NCBI GenBank assembly: GCA_947498055.1
Contig: CANMJA010000020.1
Location: 1 to 64,000 of the forward strand
Direction: 5' to 3'
DNA: 64,000 nucleotides
Origin: an uncultured Tenacibaculum sp.
GTDB taxonomy: Bacteria; Bacteroidota; Bacteroidia; Flavobacteriales; Flavobacteriaceae
The notes under the pieces were generated by a model, which was given only the letters and a program-made list of their open reading frames with translations, was not told where the DNA came from and did no database searches. Made by a program: the position numbers and the translations under genes. Below are positions 40,201-48,556 of the stretch, piece by piece (position 1 is the first letter of the stretch; every line of letters begins with the position of its first letter).

Positions 40201-40563
40201 GGTAATAATAACTTTCATACAGATATAAGAAATAGATGGCAACAGCCAGGTGATATTACAGATGTTCCTGTTTTAGCAAATCAATCACCTCTTACTGCAA
40301 ATGTTCCTTCTCTTTCTTCTCGTTACATAACTAGTACTGATTATATTGCTTTAAACAATGCTAGAATAGGTTATACAGTACCAAGTCGTTTTATGTCTAA
40401 CTCTGGTATAGATTTAATAAACATTTGGGTATCTGGAGATAATATTTTCACTGAAACGGCTAGAGAAGGATTTAATCCTTCAGTTAGAGAAGATGGAAGT
40501 TCTGCTCGTAGAATATATGCTCCAGCAACAACTATTACATTAGGTGTAAGAGTTAAATTTTAA
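37279..40563 (+). CDS. SusC/RagA-family TonB-dependent receptor (pair 2)
   Basis: A 1094-aa outer-membrane receptor. The ATG at 37279 is chosen over one eight codons upstream because it gives the same N terminus as susC-1 (MKTKFNGILTLLLALVVQ) and the same promoter distance. Signal peptide ends SFA-QD; carboxypeptidase-D-like domain (GPLPGVSILKKGSTAGTETD); plug with LYVVDGIPFAGN, NPADIKSTTVLKDATATAIYGSRGANGVVLI; barrel ending LGVRVKF. It is the canonical SusC subtype with VVGYGTTTK after the first domain, so it is diverged from susC-1. It forms an operon with susD-2 (16-bp gap). Confidence 0.96.
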   Translation: MKTKFNGILTLLLALVVQISFAQDRTISGTVTDDSGPLPGVSILKKGSTAGTETDFDGNYSIKVKTGDILVFRFVGLKTEERVVGTSNNISLTMQTDNLLEEVIVVGYGTTTKQSYVGTASTVKKENLEAKSFSNVSQALAGEIAGVTVINTSGQPGTIGTVRIRGYGSPNGNRDPLYVVDGIPFAGNFDINSINPADIKSTTVLKDATATAIYGSRGANGVVLITTKSGSKSSDNSYIEVDVKTGVNAQIIPRYDVLDSPEEYIGYVWEGLFNEAAIGGSATPVDDANSNLFTSTGAGAGYNLWNVPNISALIDPATRTVRPGVQRLFTPERYADLSFGEGIRQEASLRIGGGSENSKYFVSFGYLDDSGYSLNSDFKRYTTRININSDIKDWLNVGANIGYAYSESTNNGQTAGAENIFEFADKMAPIYPVFARFPNTGTLIPDPVFGGNQYDYGSPTGTANGFTRSRPISNLLNPIASALLDATLFDTHSLNGSFFANFKLTNDLKFETRFGGQYSLEQRNVVGNHVYGIAAGTNGTINVRNRVRWSQTFLQLLRYTKSFGDHNIEALVAHETFEQRFEQEQNFKQNVIVPGLFNLNNYLEASAPSSGFANGSGIESYFGQINYNYANKYFLTGSLRNDGSSRFVNDKFGTFGSIGASWIVSKEDFLQDSFISYLKLKASWGITGDQQGAATASGFNTFNPDFVGGNLALLNNSFGDPNLTWETTRMLQGGVELSLGKYVDANIDYYQRNTDNLFFTQQRGSSAAVTGGILVNDGEVQYNGLEFDVTGHLINKDNFKLDLSINGEVLSNEMTQMPLDPSSGLPRVVDNSSSQDGPYAFALGRSIFDFYMPEWAGVDPADGAPLWNQYYDDKNNNDVLDAGEEDFSTLENGDPSTTSSLFEYRQTAQNANIKKTTTKTYSDANQVFVNKSLIPDVRGAFRLSGKVGSFDFATQFTYSLGGYGYDTTYSELVSGNNNFHTDIRNRWQQPGDITDVPVLANQSPLTANVPSLSSRYITSTDYIALNNARIGYTVPSRFMSNSGIDLINIWVSGDNIFTETAREGFNPSVREDGSSARRIYAPATTITLGVRVKF

Positions 40564-40579
40564 TTTTTAATAAACAATC

Positions 40580-42094
40580 ATGAAAAATATAATAAAAATT
40601 TCATTTGTATTAATAGCTATATCTCTTTTGTATAGCTGTGCTGATGAATTATTAGATAATAGTGGTGAGTCTGGTGTAAGTCAGCCTACTACTAACCTTA
40701 CTCAATCTCAATTAGAATTTGGAACTAGAACAAATCCAGCAATTCCTGCTGCTTTTGTAAGTGGTATTTATGCACAAATGATAGAAACTTTTGGAACCAA
40801 TGGATCTCAAACTGATATTGGACAAAAAGGACAAGATATTTATTCTGACATTGTCTCTGGTGATATTGCTTTAAGCTCTTCTAATTTTCGTTGGTATAAC
40901 CGTATAGCTCAACTAGATGTTACCGAAAACTTTATTCGTGGTGAAAATGACATTATTTGGAGTTATTACTATAGAATTATTAGATCAGCAAATACTGTAA
41001 TCGTAAGTTTAGGTGGAAATGATGCTATTCCTAGTACAGATGCACTTAAACATTCTATGGGACAAGCTAAAGCATTAAGAGCTTACGCTTATTTCTACTT
41101 AACACAGTTTTTTCAAAAAGAATACAATCCTTCTGAAGCTATTTTACCTATGCCTATTGTGCCTGGTGATAATTTAGAAAAATCTACAGCACAGGAGGTT
41201 TATGATTTAATGGAAGATGATTTAACAGATGCTATTAGTTTATTAGATGGTTTTAATAGAACTGCTAAGAGTGAATTAAACAAAGAAGTTGCTCAGGTTT
41301 TATACGCCTATGTTTTAGGTGCCAGAGGTACAGATTATTCTAAAATGGCTACTATGACACAAAATGTAATTAATGGATCTCACACAATTAAACCTTCTAA
41401 TGATCTTACTGATGGATGGAATGACGTTACTGATAACAGTTGGCTTTGGGGAATTGATATTACTCCTGTAAATGGACTTGGATTAGTTTCTTGGTGGGGG
41501 CAAATGGATGCTTTTTCTTTTAGCTATGCATGGGCTGGTGATTTTAAGGCTATGGATCAAGCTTTATTTGATAAGATATCTGATGATGATGCAAGAAAAG
41601 CTCAGTTTTTTGATGACGCAACAAGTGGAAGACATTTACAACCATTATCAAAATTTTACTGGAGTGCTGAGTCTCAAGCTACCTCAGCTTTTGGTTCTGG
41701 ACCAAACCCAGGTGTAACTGCAGATTATGTATACATGCGTGTGGAAGAAGCTTATTTATTGAATGCTGAAGCAAATGCTAGATCTGGAAATGAAGGAGCT
41801 GCGAGAACTAGCTTAAAAGCATTAATGACAAATAGAATTCCGGATGCTTCTTATGTAGACGGTTTAAGTGGTCAAGCATTATTAGATGAAATTTATTTAC
41901 AAACTCGTATTGAATTATGGGGAGAAGGTAAAAGTTATTTAGCTATGAAACGTAATAAAGCTACTGTAACTAGATCAGGTAACCATATATTTTTACCTAA
42001 TGAGTCTATGAGTTACAATGAGGAAAGAATGACTTTTGAAATTCCAAGATCTGAAATTCAGGACAACCCATTCGTTAACGATCAAAATCAATAA
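40580..42094 (+). CDS. SusD/RagB-family nutrient-binding lipoprotein (pair 2)
   Basis: A 504-aa lipoprotein with lipobox LLYSC. SusD hallmarks: DIIWSYYYRIIRSANTVI, GQAKALRAYAYFYLTQFF, VYMRVEEAYLLNAEANAR and a C-terminal RIELWGEGKSYLAMKRNK. It forms the lid of the SusC-2 transporter. It has little visible similarity to SusD-1 beyond the fold, so the two pairs probably bind different ligands. A UUCG-loop terminator follows. Confidence 0.94.
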   Translation: MKNIIKISFVLIAISLLYSCADELLDNSGESGVSQPTTNLTQSQLEFGTRTNPAIPAAFVSGIYAQMIETFGTNGSQTDIGQKGQDIYSDIVSGDIALSSSNFRWYNRIAQLDVTENFIRGENDIIWSYYYRIIRSANTVIVSLGGNDAIPSTDALKHSMGQAKALRAYAYFYLTQFFQKEYNPSEAILPMPIVPGDNLEKSTAQEVYDLMEDDLTDAISLLDGFNRTAKSELNKEVAQVLYAYVLGARGTDYSKMATMTQNVINGSHTIKPSNDLTDGWNDVTDNSWLWGIDITPVNGLGLVSWWGQMDAFSFSYAWAGDFKAMDQALFDKISDDDARKAQFFDDATSGRHLQPLSKFYWSAESQATSAFGSGPNPGVTADYVYMRVEEAYLLNAEANARSGNEGAARTSLKALMTNRIPDASYVDGLSGQALLDEIYLQTRIELWGEGKSYLAMKRNKATVTRSGNHIFLPNESMSYNEERMTFEIPRSEIQDNPFVNDQNQ

Positions 42095-42117
42095 ATTATA
42101 TTTTTAATTTATATATT

Positions 42118-42143
42118 AAACCACCTTTCGAGGTGGTTTTTTT
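42118..42143 (+). terminator. Terminator of SusC/SusD pair 2
   Basis: A 9-bp stem AAACCACCT/AGGTGGTTT (42118-42126, 42131-42139) with the stable loop TTCG and a T-run. It lies 23 bp after the susD-2 stop. Confidence 0.92.
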
Positions 42144-42159
42144 ATGTAATAAATTAAAC

Positions 42160-42167
42160 TACATTTG
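42160..42167 (+). promoter_or_regulatory. rlmB promoter -7 element
   Basis: TACATTTG, an exact TAnnTTTG match followed by C, ends only 4 bp before the chosen rlmB ATG (42172). Transcription would begin at or next to the start codon, implying a leaderless or nearly leaderless mRNA. Confidence 0.6.
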
Positions 42168-42171
42168 CAAT

Positions 42172-42912
42172 ATGGAACAAACGACAACAATCTTTGGAAT
42201 TAGAGCTATTATAGAAGCCATTGAAAGTAATTCTTCTATAGAAAAAGTATATTTACAAAAAGGGTTAAGAGGTGATTTATTTTTTGAATTAGATAAAATT
42301 ATAAAAAAAAATAAAATATCTGTTAGTGTTGTTCCTATAGAAAAATTAAACAGATTATCTAAGCACAATAATCACCAAGGTGCTGTTGCTAAAATATCTC
42401 CTATTAGTTTTCATGATTTAGAAACTATCATAGAGAATTCATTAGAACTTAATAAAACGCCTCTATTTTTAGTCTTAGATCAAATCTCAGATGTTAGAAA
42501 TTTTGGCGCCATTATTAGAACTGCTGAATGTACTGGTGTAAATGCTATTATTATTCAGAAAAGCGGAAGTGCTCCCGTGAATGCAGAGACTATTAAAACT
42601 TCAGCAGGTGCAGCTTTTAAAATTCCTATTTGTAAAGTAGATCATATTAAAGATGCTATTTTTCAATTACAAGCTGCAGATATAAAGTTAGTTGCTGCTA
42701 CTGAAAAAACAGAAGATTCTCTGTATAGTGTCGATTTTAAACAACCTACTGCTATTATTATGGGATCTGAACATAAAGGTGTGAGTAATTCTATTTTAAA
42801 AATGGTCGATAATAAAGCCAAGTTACCTTTGCTGGGAGAAATAGGTTCTTTAAATGTTTCTGTTGCTTGTGGTGCTTTTTTATACGAAGCTATTAGGCAA
42901 AGGCATTCTTAG
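42172..42912 (+). CDS. rlmB: 23S rRNA 2'-O-ribose methyltransferase, TrmH/RlmB family
   Basis: A 246-aa SPOUT-class methyltransferase with an N-terminal L30e-like substrate domain (MEQTTTIFGIRAIIEAIES) and SPOUT motifs LDQISDVRNFGAIIRTAEC, IIMGSEHKGVS and LNVSVACGAFLYEAIRQR. It methylates the 2'-OH of a guanosine in 23S rRNA (G2251 in E. coli) with SAM. The ATG at 42172 is preferred over one 13 codons upstream, because family proteins begin here and the promoter lies in between. A pentameric 9-bp repeat overlaps its stop codon. Confidence 0.92.
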   Translation: MEQTTTIFGIRAIIEAIESNSSIEKVYLQKGLRGDLFFELDKIIKKNKISVSVVPIEKLNRLSKHNNHQGAVAKISPISFHDLETIIENSLELNKTPLFLVLDQISDVRNFGAIIRTAECTGVNAIIIQKSGSAPVNAETIKTSAGAAFKIPICKVDHIKDAIFQLQAADIKLVAATEKTEDSLYSVDFKQPTAIIMGSEHKGVSNSILKMVDNKAKLPLLGEIGSLNVSVACGAFLYEAIRQRHS

Positions 42913-42956
42913 GAGTTTAAGGAGTTTAAGGAGTTTAAGGAGTTTAAGGAGTTTAA
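42912..42956 (+). repeat. Five tandem copies of a 9-bp unit
   Basis: GGAGTTTAA repeated five times without error, beginning on the last base of the rlmB stop codon. It lies in the short gap between convergent rlmB and the rhomboid gene. Each unit carries an in-frame TAA for the rlmB frame and an AGGAG-like core. Confidence 0.95.
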
Positions 42957-42984
42957 AATTATTTGTTTTTTTATAAAATCAAAA

Positions 42985-43710
42985 TTATTCTTCTGATTCC
43001 TTGTAAATGTATTTATAATTGATCGTTTTTATTTCTTCTTGGTTTTCTTCTATAATTGGTGGAGGTGGAATGTAATTTCCATTCTCGTCAAACATAGTAT
43101 CGAATTCTGTTTCTGTAAACTCAAATTTTTCTTTATTTATTCCTTTTTTTCTATAAATAAAAGCAAATGAAAGTCCTATCATAAAACCTGATAAATGTCC
43201 TTCCCAAGAAATTCCTTTATCTATAGGAAATAAATACCAAATCATACTTCCGTATAAAAAAATAGTAATTAAAGACATTGCGGTTAATCTGTAATGCTTT
43301 TTTATTATTCCACTAAAAAAAACAAAACTAAATAATAAATACACAACACCACTAGCTCCAAAATGATACGATTCTCTTCCAATACCCCAAGTAATAAGTC
43401 CAGTTAAAAAAGCTCCCATTACTAAAACTTTTGTCGCTACATTTCTATAGAAATAATACAAACTCATTAAAAGAACAAATAAAGGAACCGAATTGTTAAA
43501 AAGATGTTTTGTATCTGCATGTATAAAATGAGAGGTAAAAACACCTCTAAAGCCAATTATTGACCTAGGATAAACACCAAACTTATTAAAATTAAATCCA
43601 AATTTTATTTCTATCCAATAAATCAACCAAATAACAAAAACTGCTAAAAATGGTATTGTTACTATCGAGTTATTAAATTGTAATTGGTGCTCATCTTCCA
43701 TAATTATCAA
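42985..43710 (-). CDS. Rhomboid-family intramembrane serine protease
   Basis: A 241-aa inner-membrane protease with about six transmembrane helices. Catalytic dyad Ser120 (GASG, 118-121) and His172 (EGHLSGF), with the supporting HLFNN motif (69-73) that stabilises the oxyanion. A hydrophilic C-terminal tail of ~50 residues is cytosolic. It cleaves transmembrane substrates; the target is unknown. The start may be three codons later (MEDEHQL at 43701). It is convergent with rlmB and divergent from rarA. Confidence 0.9.
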   Translation of the reverse strand: MIIMEDEHQLQFNNSIVTIPFLAVFVIWLIYWIEIKFGFNFNKFGVYPRSIIGFRGVFTSHFIHADTKHLFNNSVPLFVLLMSLYYFYRNVATKVLVMGAFLTGLITWGIGRESYHFGASGVVYLLFSFVFFSGIIKKHYRLTAMSLITIFLYGSMIWYLFPIDKGISWEGHLSGFMIGLSFAFIYRKKGINKEKFEFTETEFDTMFDENGNYIPPPPIIEENQEEIKTINYKYIYKESEE

Positions 43711-43776
43711 ATAACAAAAAAGTTTCCAATTTTAATTTTCACCATTTCTGTCATAAAACTTTATTATTTTTACCAA

Positions 43777-45048
43777 ATGAATGCACCTTTGGCAGAAAGA
43801 ATACGTCCAAAATCGTTAGATGACTATATTAGTCAGCAACATTTAGTTGGTAAAAATGGTATTTTAACCAATCATATAAAACAAGGTATTATTCCTTCTT
43901 TAATACTTTGGGGACCTCCTGGTATTGGAAAAACAACATTAGCTAATATTATTGCCACTGAATCTAACCGTCCTTTTTATACTTTAAGTGCCATTAGTTC
44001 TGGTGTTAAAGATGTAAGAGAAGTAATTGAAAAAGCAAAAAAAAGTGGAGGCTTATTTACACAAAAAAATCCTATTCTTTTTATTGATGAAATTCATCGT
44101 TTTAGTAAATCACAACAAGATTCTTTACTTGGCGCTGTTGAAAAAGGATGGGTTACTTTAATAGGAGCTACTACAGAAAATCCTAGTTTTGAAGTAATAC
44201 CTGCCCTACTCTCTCGATGTCAAGTATATATTTTAAATGCTTTTGATAAAAATGATTTGATAGCTCTTTTACATAGAGCGATTAAAGTAGATGAGAATTT
44301 ATCTAAAAAAACAATCGTTTTAAAAGAAACAGAAGCTCTTTTACAGGTTTCTGGTGGAGATGCTAGAAAATTATTGAACATTTTTGAATTATTAATTGCC
44401 TCTGAGGAAGAAATAGAAATTACTAATGAGCTAGTACTTCAAAAGATTCAAAAAAACACGGTTCGGTACGATAAAACAGGGGAACAACATTATGATATTA
44501 TTTCTGCTTTTATAAAATCTATTCGAGGTAGCGATCCTAATGCAGCTGTATACTGGTTAGCGAGAATGATTGAAGGAGGCGAAGATGTAAAATTTATAGC
44601 TCGCAGAATGCTGATTTCTGCATCTGAAGACATTGGTAATGCAAATCCTACAGCTTTAATTTTAGCAAATAATACTTTTCAGGCAGTTTCTGTTATAGGA
44701 AACCCAGAATCTAGGATTATTTTAAGTCAATGTGCTGTTTATTTGGCAAACTCTGCAAAAAGTAATGCTTCTTATTTAGCTATAGGAGAAGCACAAGATT
44801 TGGTTAGAAAAACTGGAGATTTATCTATTCCTTTGCATTTAAGAAATGCACCTACTAAGTTAATGAAAGATTTAGATTATGGTAAAGAATATTTATATTC
44901 TCACAACTATCCTAATAATTTTGTTGCTCAAGAATTTTTACCCAAAGAAATATCTGGCACCAAGTTATATGAACCTGGAATAAATAGCAGAGAAAATAGT
45001 TTTAGAGATTTATTAAAACAACGTTGGAAAAACAAGTACAATTATTAA
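43777..45048 (+). CDS. rarA: Replication-associated recombination protein RarA (MgsA family AAA+ ATPase)
   Basis: A 423-aa AAA+ ATPase that acts at stalled replication forks. Walker A GPPGIGKT (46-53), Walker B FIDEIHRF (DEIH 104-107), sensor 1 [10 protein letters not shown], and the C-terminal MgsA domain ([37 protein letters not shown]). The start [11 protein letters not shown] is the usual N terminus; upstream in-frame codons do not resemble the family. Its end overlaps the convergent minus-strand gene by 4 bp. Confidence 0.94.
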   Translation: MNAPLAERIRPKSLDDYISQQHLVGKNGILTNHIKQGIIPSLILWGPPGIGKTTLANIIATESNRPFYTLSAISSGVKDVREVIEKAKKSGGLFTQKNPILFIDEIHRFSKSQQDSLLGAVEKGWVTLIGATTENPSFEVIPALLSRCQVYILNAFDKNDLIALLHRAIKVDENLSKKTIVLKETEALLQVSGGDARKLLNIFELLIASEEEIEITNELVLQKIQKNTVRYDKTGEQHYDIISAFIKSIRGSDPNAAVYWLARMIEGGEDVKFIARRMLISASEDIGNANPTALILANNTFQAVSVIGNPESRIILSQCAVYLANSAKSNASYLAIGEAQDLVRKTGDLSIPLHLRNAPTKLMKDLDYGKEYLYSHNYPNNFVAQEFLPKEISGTKLYEPGINSRENSFRDLLKQRWKNKYNY

Positions 45049-45827
45049 AATTTTACTTCGTAGTTTTTAATTAACAATTTATCTTTATCATAATACTGTG
45101 CTTCCCAAAAACCATTTTCTTTTTTTACCAACATACCATTTTTATCTTTTATAATAAATAAATGGGGGTACTGTGTTTTTAAAATTTTAAATACTACTTT
45201 AGGTTCTTTATCTACTAATTGAAAACCACCATTGTTTGCCTGAGCATATAAAGTTTCAAAATTTTCTTTCTTTCTAACTATGGTTCTTTTTGCATAAAAA
45301 TCTTTGCTTACTTCTTTACCACTTATTACTTCTTTTTTAATTTTTTCTTCAGTATTAATTGCAGCAGAATGTACGGTAGTTTGGTTCGTTTCTGTAGTAG
45401 TTGTTGGTTGGTATTTATAATTAAGTGTTTTTACCGATTGAAAAGACCTCCTTATAGCTTCATGATAGGCTTTCTTATACTCTTTTATTTTACTGGTTCC
45501 TTCTTTTGAAGTAAATAATATGTTATTAAAACAATCTTTTAAACTCAATTGTGTTTTGGTTGTAAACATACCTGAATTATCTTTTAAACTAGCTGTAAGT
45601 GCTAAGCATTTATTTCTTGCTAAATCCTCTGGTAATTGTTCATCATTAAAAAATACGGTGAAATTATTTTTTTTAAGTAAAAACTTTACCAACGAATTGA
45701 CTTGATATTTGTCTATTTTATTAAAACTTTCAAACTGTTTCGGAACAATTACATATTTATAATCATTTATATTTTTCTGTGCTGAAATACTTATTGATAC
45801 TAGTAAAAAAAGAAATATATTTTTCAT
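45045..45827 (-). CDS. Exported protein of unknown function
   Basis: A 260-aa protein with a signal peptide (MKNIFLFLLVSISISAQ). I do not recognise the family. The N-terminal third (YKYVIVPKQFESFNKIDKYQVNSLVKFLLKK) has an alternating pattern, and two Cys (~74 and ~99) could pair in the periplasm. A Thr-rich linker (YQPTTTTETNQTT) precedes a C-terminal region of short beta strands. It starts 2 bp after the DUF5723-like gene and is the last gene of the yjjG-lipoprotein-barrel operon, so an envelope role is likely. Confidence 0.72.
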   Translation of the reverse strand: MKNIFLFLLVSISISAQKNINDYKYVIVPKQFESFNKIDKYQVNSLVKFLLKKNNFTVFFNDEQLPEDLARNKCLALTASLKDNSGMFTTKTQLSLKDCFNNILFTSKEGTSKIKEYKKAYHEAIRRSFQSVKTLNYKYQPTTTTETNQTTVHSAAINTEEKIKKEVISGKEVSKDFYAKRTIVRKKENFETLYAQANNGGFQLVDKEPKVVFKILKTQYPHLFIIKDKNGMLVKKENGFWEAQYYDKDKLLIKNYEVKF

Positions 45828-45829
45828 TA

Positions 45830-47203
45830 TTATTTAAAAATCACATTAATACCTAATTGAAAAGATGCGTTATTTGCATTTGCAATATCGGAAAGTTTTA
45901 ATACATTATCTACCATTCCATAAATATTTAGTTTCCATACATTAGCGGAAACTCCTAATCCAAAATTTGAATACGAAAAATCATCTATAGTATATGTTAC
46001 TTTAGTATTCCAATTTTTAGTGATTTTTCTTTCATAAAAACCTGTAGCGGCAAATCTTGGACCTATTGGTTGAATAATAGAGTACAATTGTAAACCAACT
46101 GCATTGTCATAATAATCGTTAAATGACATATCTGCACAGTTTTCTTCTCTTCTAGACTTTCCAAAGCCATGCTTAATAGCTGCATTAAATTTTATGGGTC
46201 TTAAAACAGTATAAGATTCTGTATTGTCTTTTCTAATTATGTTTGCATCAAAATCATCATTCAAATCTTGCCAATAATTTGGATTTGCAGCATCATATTG
46301 AAATTCAATCCCCGAAAAAAGATAATTTCCCTTGATAAAACCATTATTGGTATTCTCTGAATAACTAATAAATCCAACATCTAATAAACTCGCTGCAATT
46401 TGTGTTTGATCGTTCATTTTATATGTAAATCCGATATCAAAACCTACTCCTAAATTTCCTCCCAAGAAAGTACTTCCGATTACTTCTCCTCCATCAATAT
46501 CTACATCACCTTGGCTGTTATAAATGCCAGATGAATATGCTGTAACATCTAAATTATTGAAAGAATGCTCATAAATATTACTAGCCCCTAACCTAGTTGT
46601 AAAACTTCCTTGATTTCCTGTGGATGTTATATTTAGTGCTCCCGAATAAATTTTGAACCTAGCTCCAGCAATAAACTTCTCATTAAACTTTCTTGTTATT
46701 CCAGCATGAATAACTCCCAATACATCTATTTTTGCAGATAGTTTTGAAAACAAAAAGCTTTTATTTATAAAACCTGCATTTCCATCTCTAATTAAAAATA
46801 AAAAATCTCTTGGAATGGTTATAAAAGCGTCTAATTCTGTATAATATCCTACGCTTAAATAATCTTTTTTATTCATCTGATAACCTCCATTAATTACTTC
46901 TATTTGAGAATTTACGTGTACATAATCATTCGTTCCTAAGTTATTTAATACTGTATTCAATTTTTGATTAAAATCTAAATTATCGTTTCTAAATAAATCT
47001 GCTACTGTAAAACCAGACAAGCCTATATTTGCAGAAATTCCAGATAAAATCGGCACACCTACGTGATATTTATATTCTGTTTCTGCACCCGGGTTTACTA
47101 ATAAACCTTGGGGTATTTTATCAAAACCGTACAAAATTTGCTTGTTTTGAGTGGTTACTTTATAAACTATTAGTGACAAAAAAATAACAAGAAACTTTTT
47201 CAT
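45830..47203 (-). CDS. DUF5723-like outer-membrane beta-barrel protein
   Basis: A 457-aa exported protein (hydrophobic signal residues 4-18). Most of it is short amphipathic beta strands with Gly and aromatic residues, typical of a monomeric outer-membrane barrel (PorV/FadL-like or DUF5723). YGFDKIPQGLLVNPGAET near the mature N terminus and the SFQLGINVIFK C-terminal strand support outer-membrane insertion. It lies 4 bp after the lipoprotein gene. Function unknown. Confidence 0.7.
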   Translation of the reverse strand: MKKFLVIFLSLIVYKVTTQNKQILYGFDKIPQGLLVNPGAETEYKYHVGVPILSGISANIGLSGFTVADLFRNDNLDFNQKLNTVLNNLGTNDYVHVNSQIEVINGGYQMNKKDYLSVGYYTELDAFITIPRDFLFLIRDGNAGFINKSFLFSKLSAKIDVLGVIHAGITRKFNEKFIAGARFKIYSGALNITSTGNQGSFTTRLGASNIYEHSFNNLDVTAYSSGIYNSQGDVDIDGGEVIGSTFLGGNLGVGFDIGFTYKMNDQTQIAASLLDVGFISYSENTNNGFIKGNYLFSGIEFQYDAANPNYWQDLNDDFDANIIRKDNTESYTVLRPIKFNAAIKHGFGKSRREENCADMSFNDYYDNAVGLQLYSIIQPIGPRFAATGFYERKITKNWNTKVTYTIDDFSYSNFGLGVSANVWKLNIYGMVDNVLKLSDIANANNASFQLGINVIFK

Positions 47204-47207
47204 AATT

Positions 47208-47753
47208 TTAATTTGCTCTGAAATAAAAAGTTCCAGCTGATTTAAACACTAATGAAGTAGGTACATTTACATCTATAATAGATCCATCAGAACTAGGTAA
47301 TAATGTTAGTCTTATTTGAATTTTTTTAGTTCTTAAAAAAGTAGCATTAGCAGCTACCATTATTTCTTCTTCTAAAGTAAAGTTTCTATTATTTGCATTT
47401 ACATTTAAAACAATTGCATCATTAGTAAGGCCATCTGTTTCGTCTAAAAACAGGAATTCTAATCTAAATTTTCTATTGAATTGATTATTAACTTCGAAAT
47501 TTAAACGTACTCGCTCTAAATTTTCTCTCGCAGTATTATTATCTAATGCTGTAAACCTAGTAGTTTGAGAAATAGAGCCTACTTCTGTACCTGCTATTAC
47601 CAAATCATTTTGAACAATATTTGATTTTAATAAAGCAACGGTAACAACAGGTTCGATTTTCACATCGTTTACTTGTTCAAAATCGATATTATCTACACAT
47701 GCAGTAAAGGAAAAAGCAAGTACTATTAAATAAATTTTGAGAATGAACTTCAT
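47208..47753 (-). CDS. Small lipoprotein of unknown function
   Basis: A 181-aa lipoprotein: signal peptide ending in lipobox SFTAC (Cys19), then a mostly beta-strand domain with YFRAN at the C terminus. No family recognised. It lies 30 bp after the yjjG-like gene and 4 bp before the barrel gene, and probably works with that barrel at the outer membrane. Confidence 0.72.
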   Translation of the reverse strand: MKFILKIYLIVLAFSFTACVDNIDFEQVNDVKIEPVVTVALLKSNIVQNDLVIAGTEVGSISQTTRFTALDNNTARENLERVRLNFEVNNQFNRKFRLEFLFLDETDGLTNDAIVLNVNANNRNFTLEEEIMVAANATFLRTKKIQIRLTLLPSSDGSIIDVNVPTSLVFKSAGTFYFRAN

Positions 47754-47783
47754 ATACTTTTATCTTAATTTAACGGAATTGTA

Positions 47784-48467
47784 CTACAAAAATTGTCTTA
47801 TTTCTAATAACGAACTTACACTTTTCACTTCTAAATTTGTTATTATTTCTTTTTCATTAAAAAAAATAGATTGCATTCCTATAGCCTTAGCTCCCAGAAC
47901 ATCTGCTTCATAACTATCTCCTATCATTATAGAATTTTCAATAGTCGCTTTTGCTTCTTTTATTGCAAAATCAAATACTCTTGGATTCGGCTTTTTTACT
48001 CCTACACTTTCAGAAGAAACAATAATATTGAAATACTTCTTAATTTTTGATTTTTCGAGCTTTAAGTTTTGAACTTCCTTAAAACCATTGGTAATTATAT
48101 GCAACTCATATTTCGATTTTAAGTAATCTAATATTTCTATTGCTCCATCTATTAAATGATTATAATTTGGTAAATAATTAATATAATCTTCTGAAATTTG
48201 ATGAATTACATCTTTACTTATTTCATATTCTAAAACATCAAAAGTATCTTTTAATCTTTTAAACCTTAAATCTGCTTTGCTTATTTTTTCTTCTCTATAT
48301 AATTTCCAATAACTAAAGTTTATTGGTACATATGCATCTAAGAAAGAATCTAATGCTAACTTTATATTCTGTTCTTCAAAAATTTGTTGAAATGATAATC
48401 CTGAGTTCTTATCAAAATCCCAAAGTGTATGATCTAAATCGAAAAAAACATGTTTAATATTGTTCAT
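47784..48467 (-). CDS. YjjG-family noncanonical pyrimidine nucleotidase (HAD)
   Basis: A ~227-aa HAD-superfamily phosphatase. Motif I FDLDHTLWDFD (nucleophile and acid Asp), motif II ITNGF, the motif III Lys in VGVKKPNP, and motif IV IGDSYEADVLGA are all complete. The YjjG family dephosphorylates noncanonical pyrimidine nucleotides (house-cleaning). An alternative ATG lies two codons upstream (48473). The MNNIKHVFFD start is preferred because the -7 element (48479-48486) would place the transcript start near 48472. Confidence 0.85.
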   Translation of the reverse strand: MNNIKHVFFDLDHTLWDFDKNSGLSFQQIFEEQNIKLALDSFLDAYVPINFSYWKLYREEKISKADLRFKRLKDTFDVLEYEISKDVIHQISEDYINYLPNYNHLIDGAIEILDYLKSKYELHIITNGFKEVQNLKLEKSKIKKYFNIIVSSESVGVKKPNPRVFDFAIKEAKATIENSIMIGDSYEADVLGAKAIGMQSIFFNEKEIITNLEVKSVSSLLEIRQFL

Positions 48468-48478
48468 AGGCAAAAAAC

Positions 48479-48486
48479 CAAAAATA
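48479..48486 (-). promoter_or_regulatory. Promoter -7 element of the yjjG-like operon
   Basis: TATTTTTG on the minus strand matches TAnnTTTG and lies about 11 bp before the preferred start codon, implying a very short leader. Confidence 0.45.
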
Positions 48487-48556
48487 ATGATATAAATTAC
48501 ATTCCTTTTACATTTATCTGTTAAAAAATGTATCTTGTGATTTTAAAAAACAGAAA

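Noticed and set aside
42912..42956. CRISPR array or ribosome-binding-site cluster
   Set aside because: Nine-base units have no spacers, and the AGGAG-like cores precede no start codon in the plus direction.
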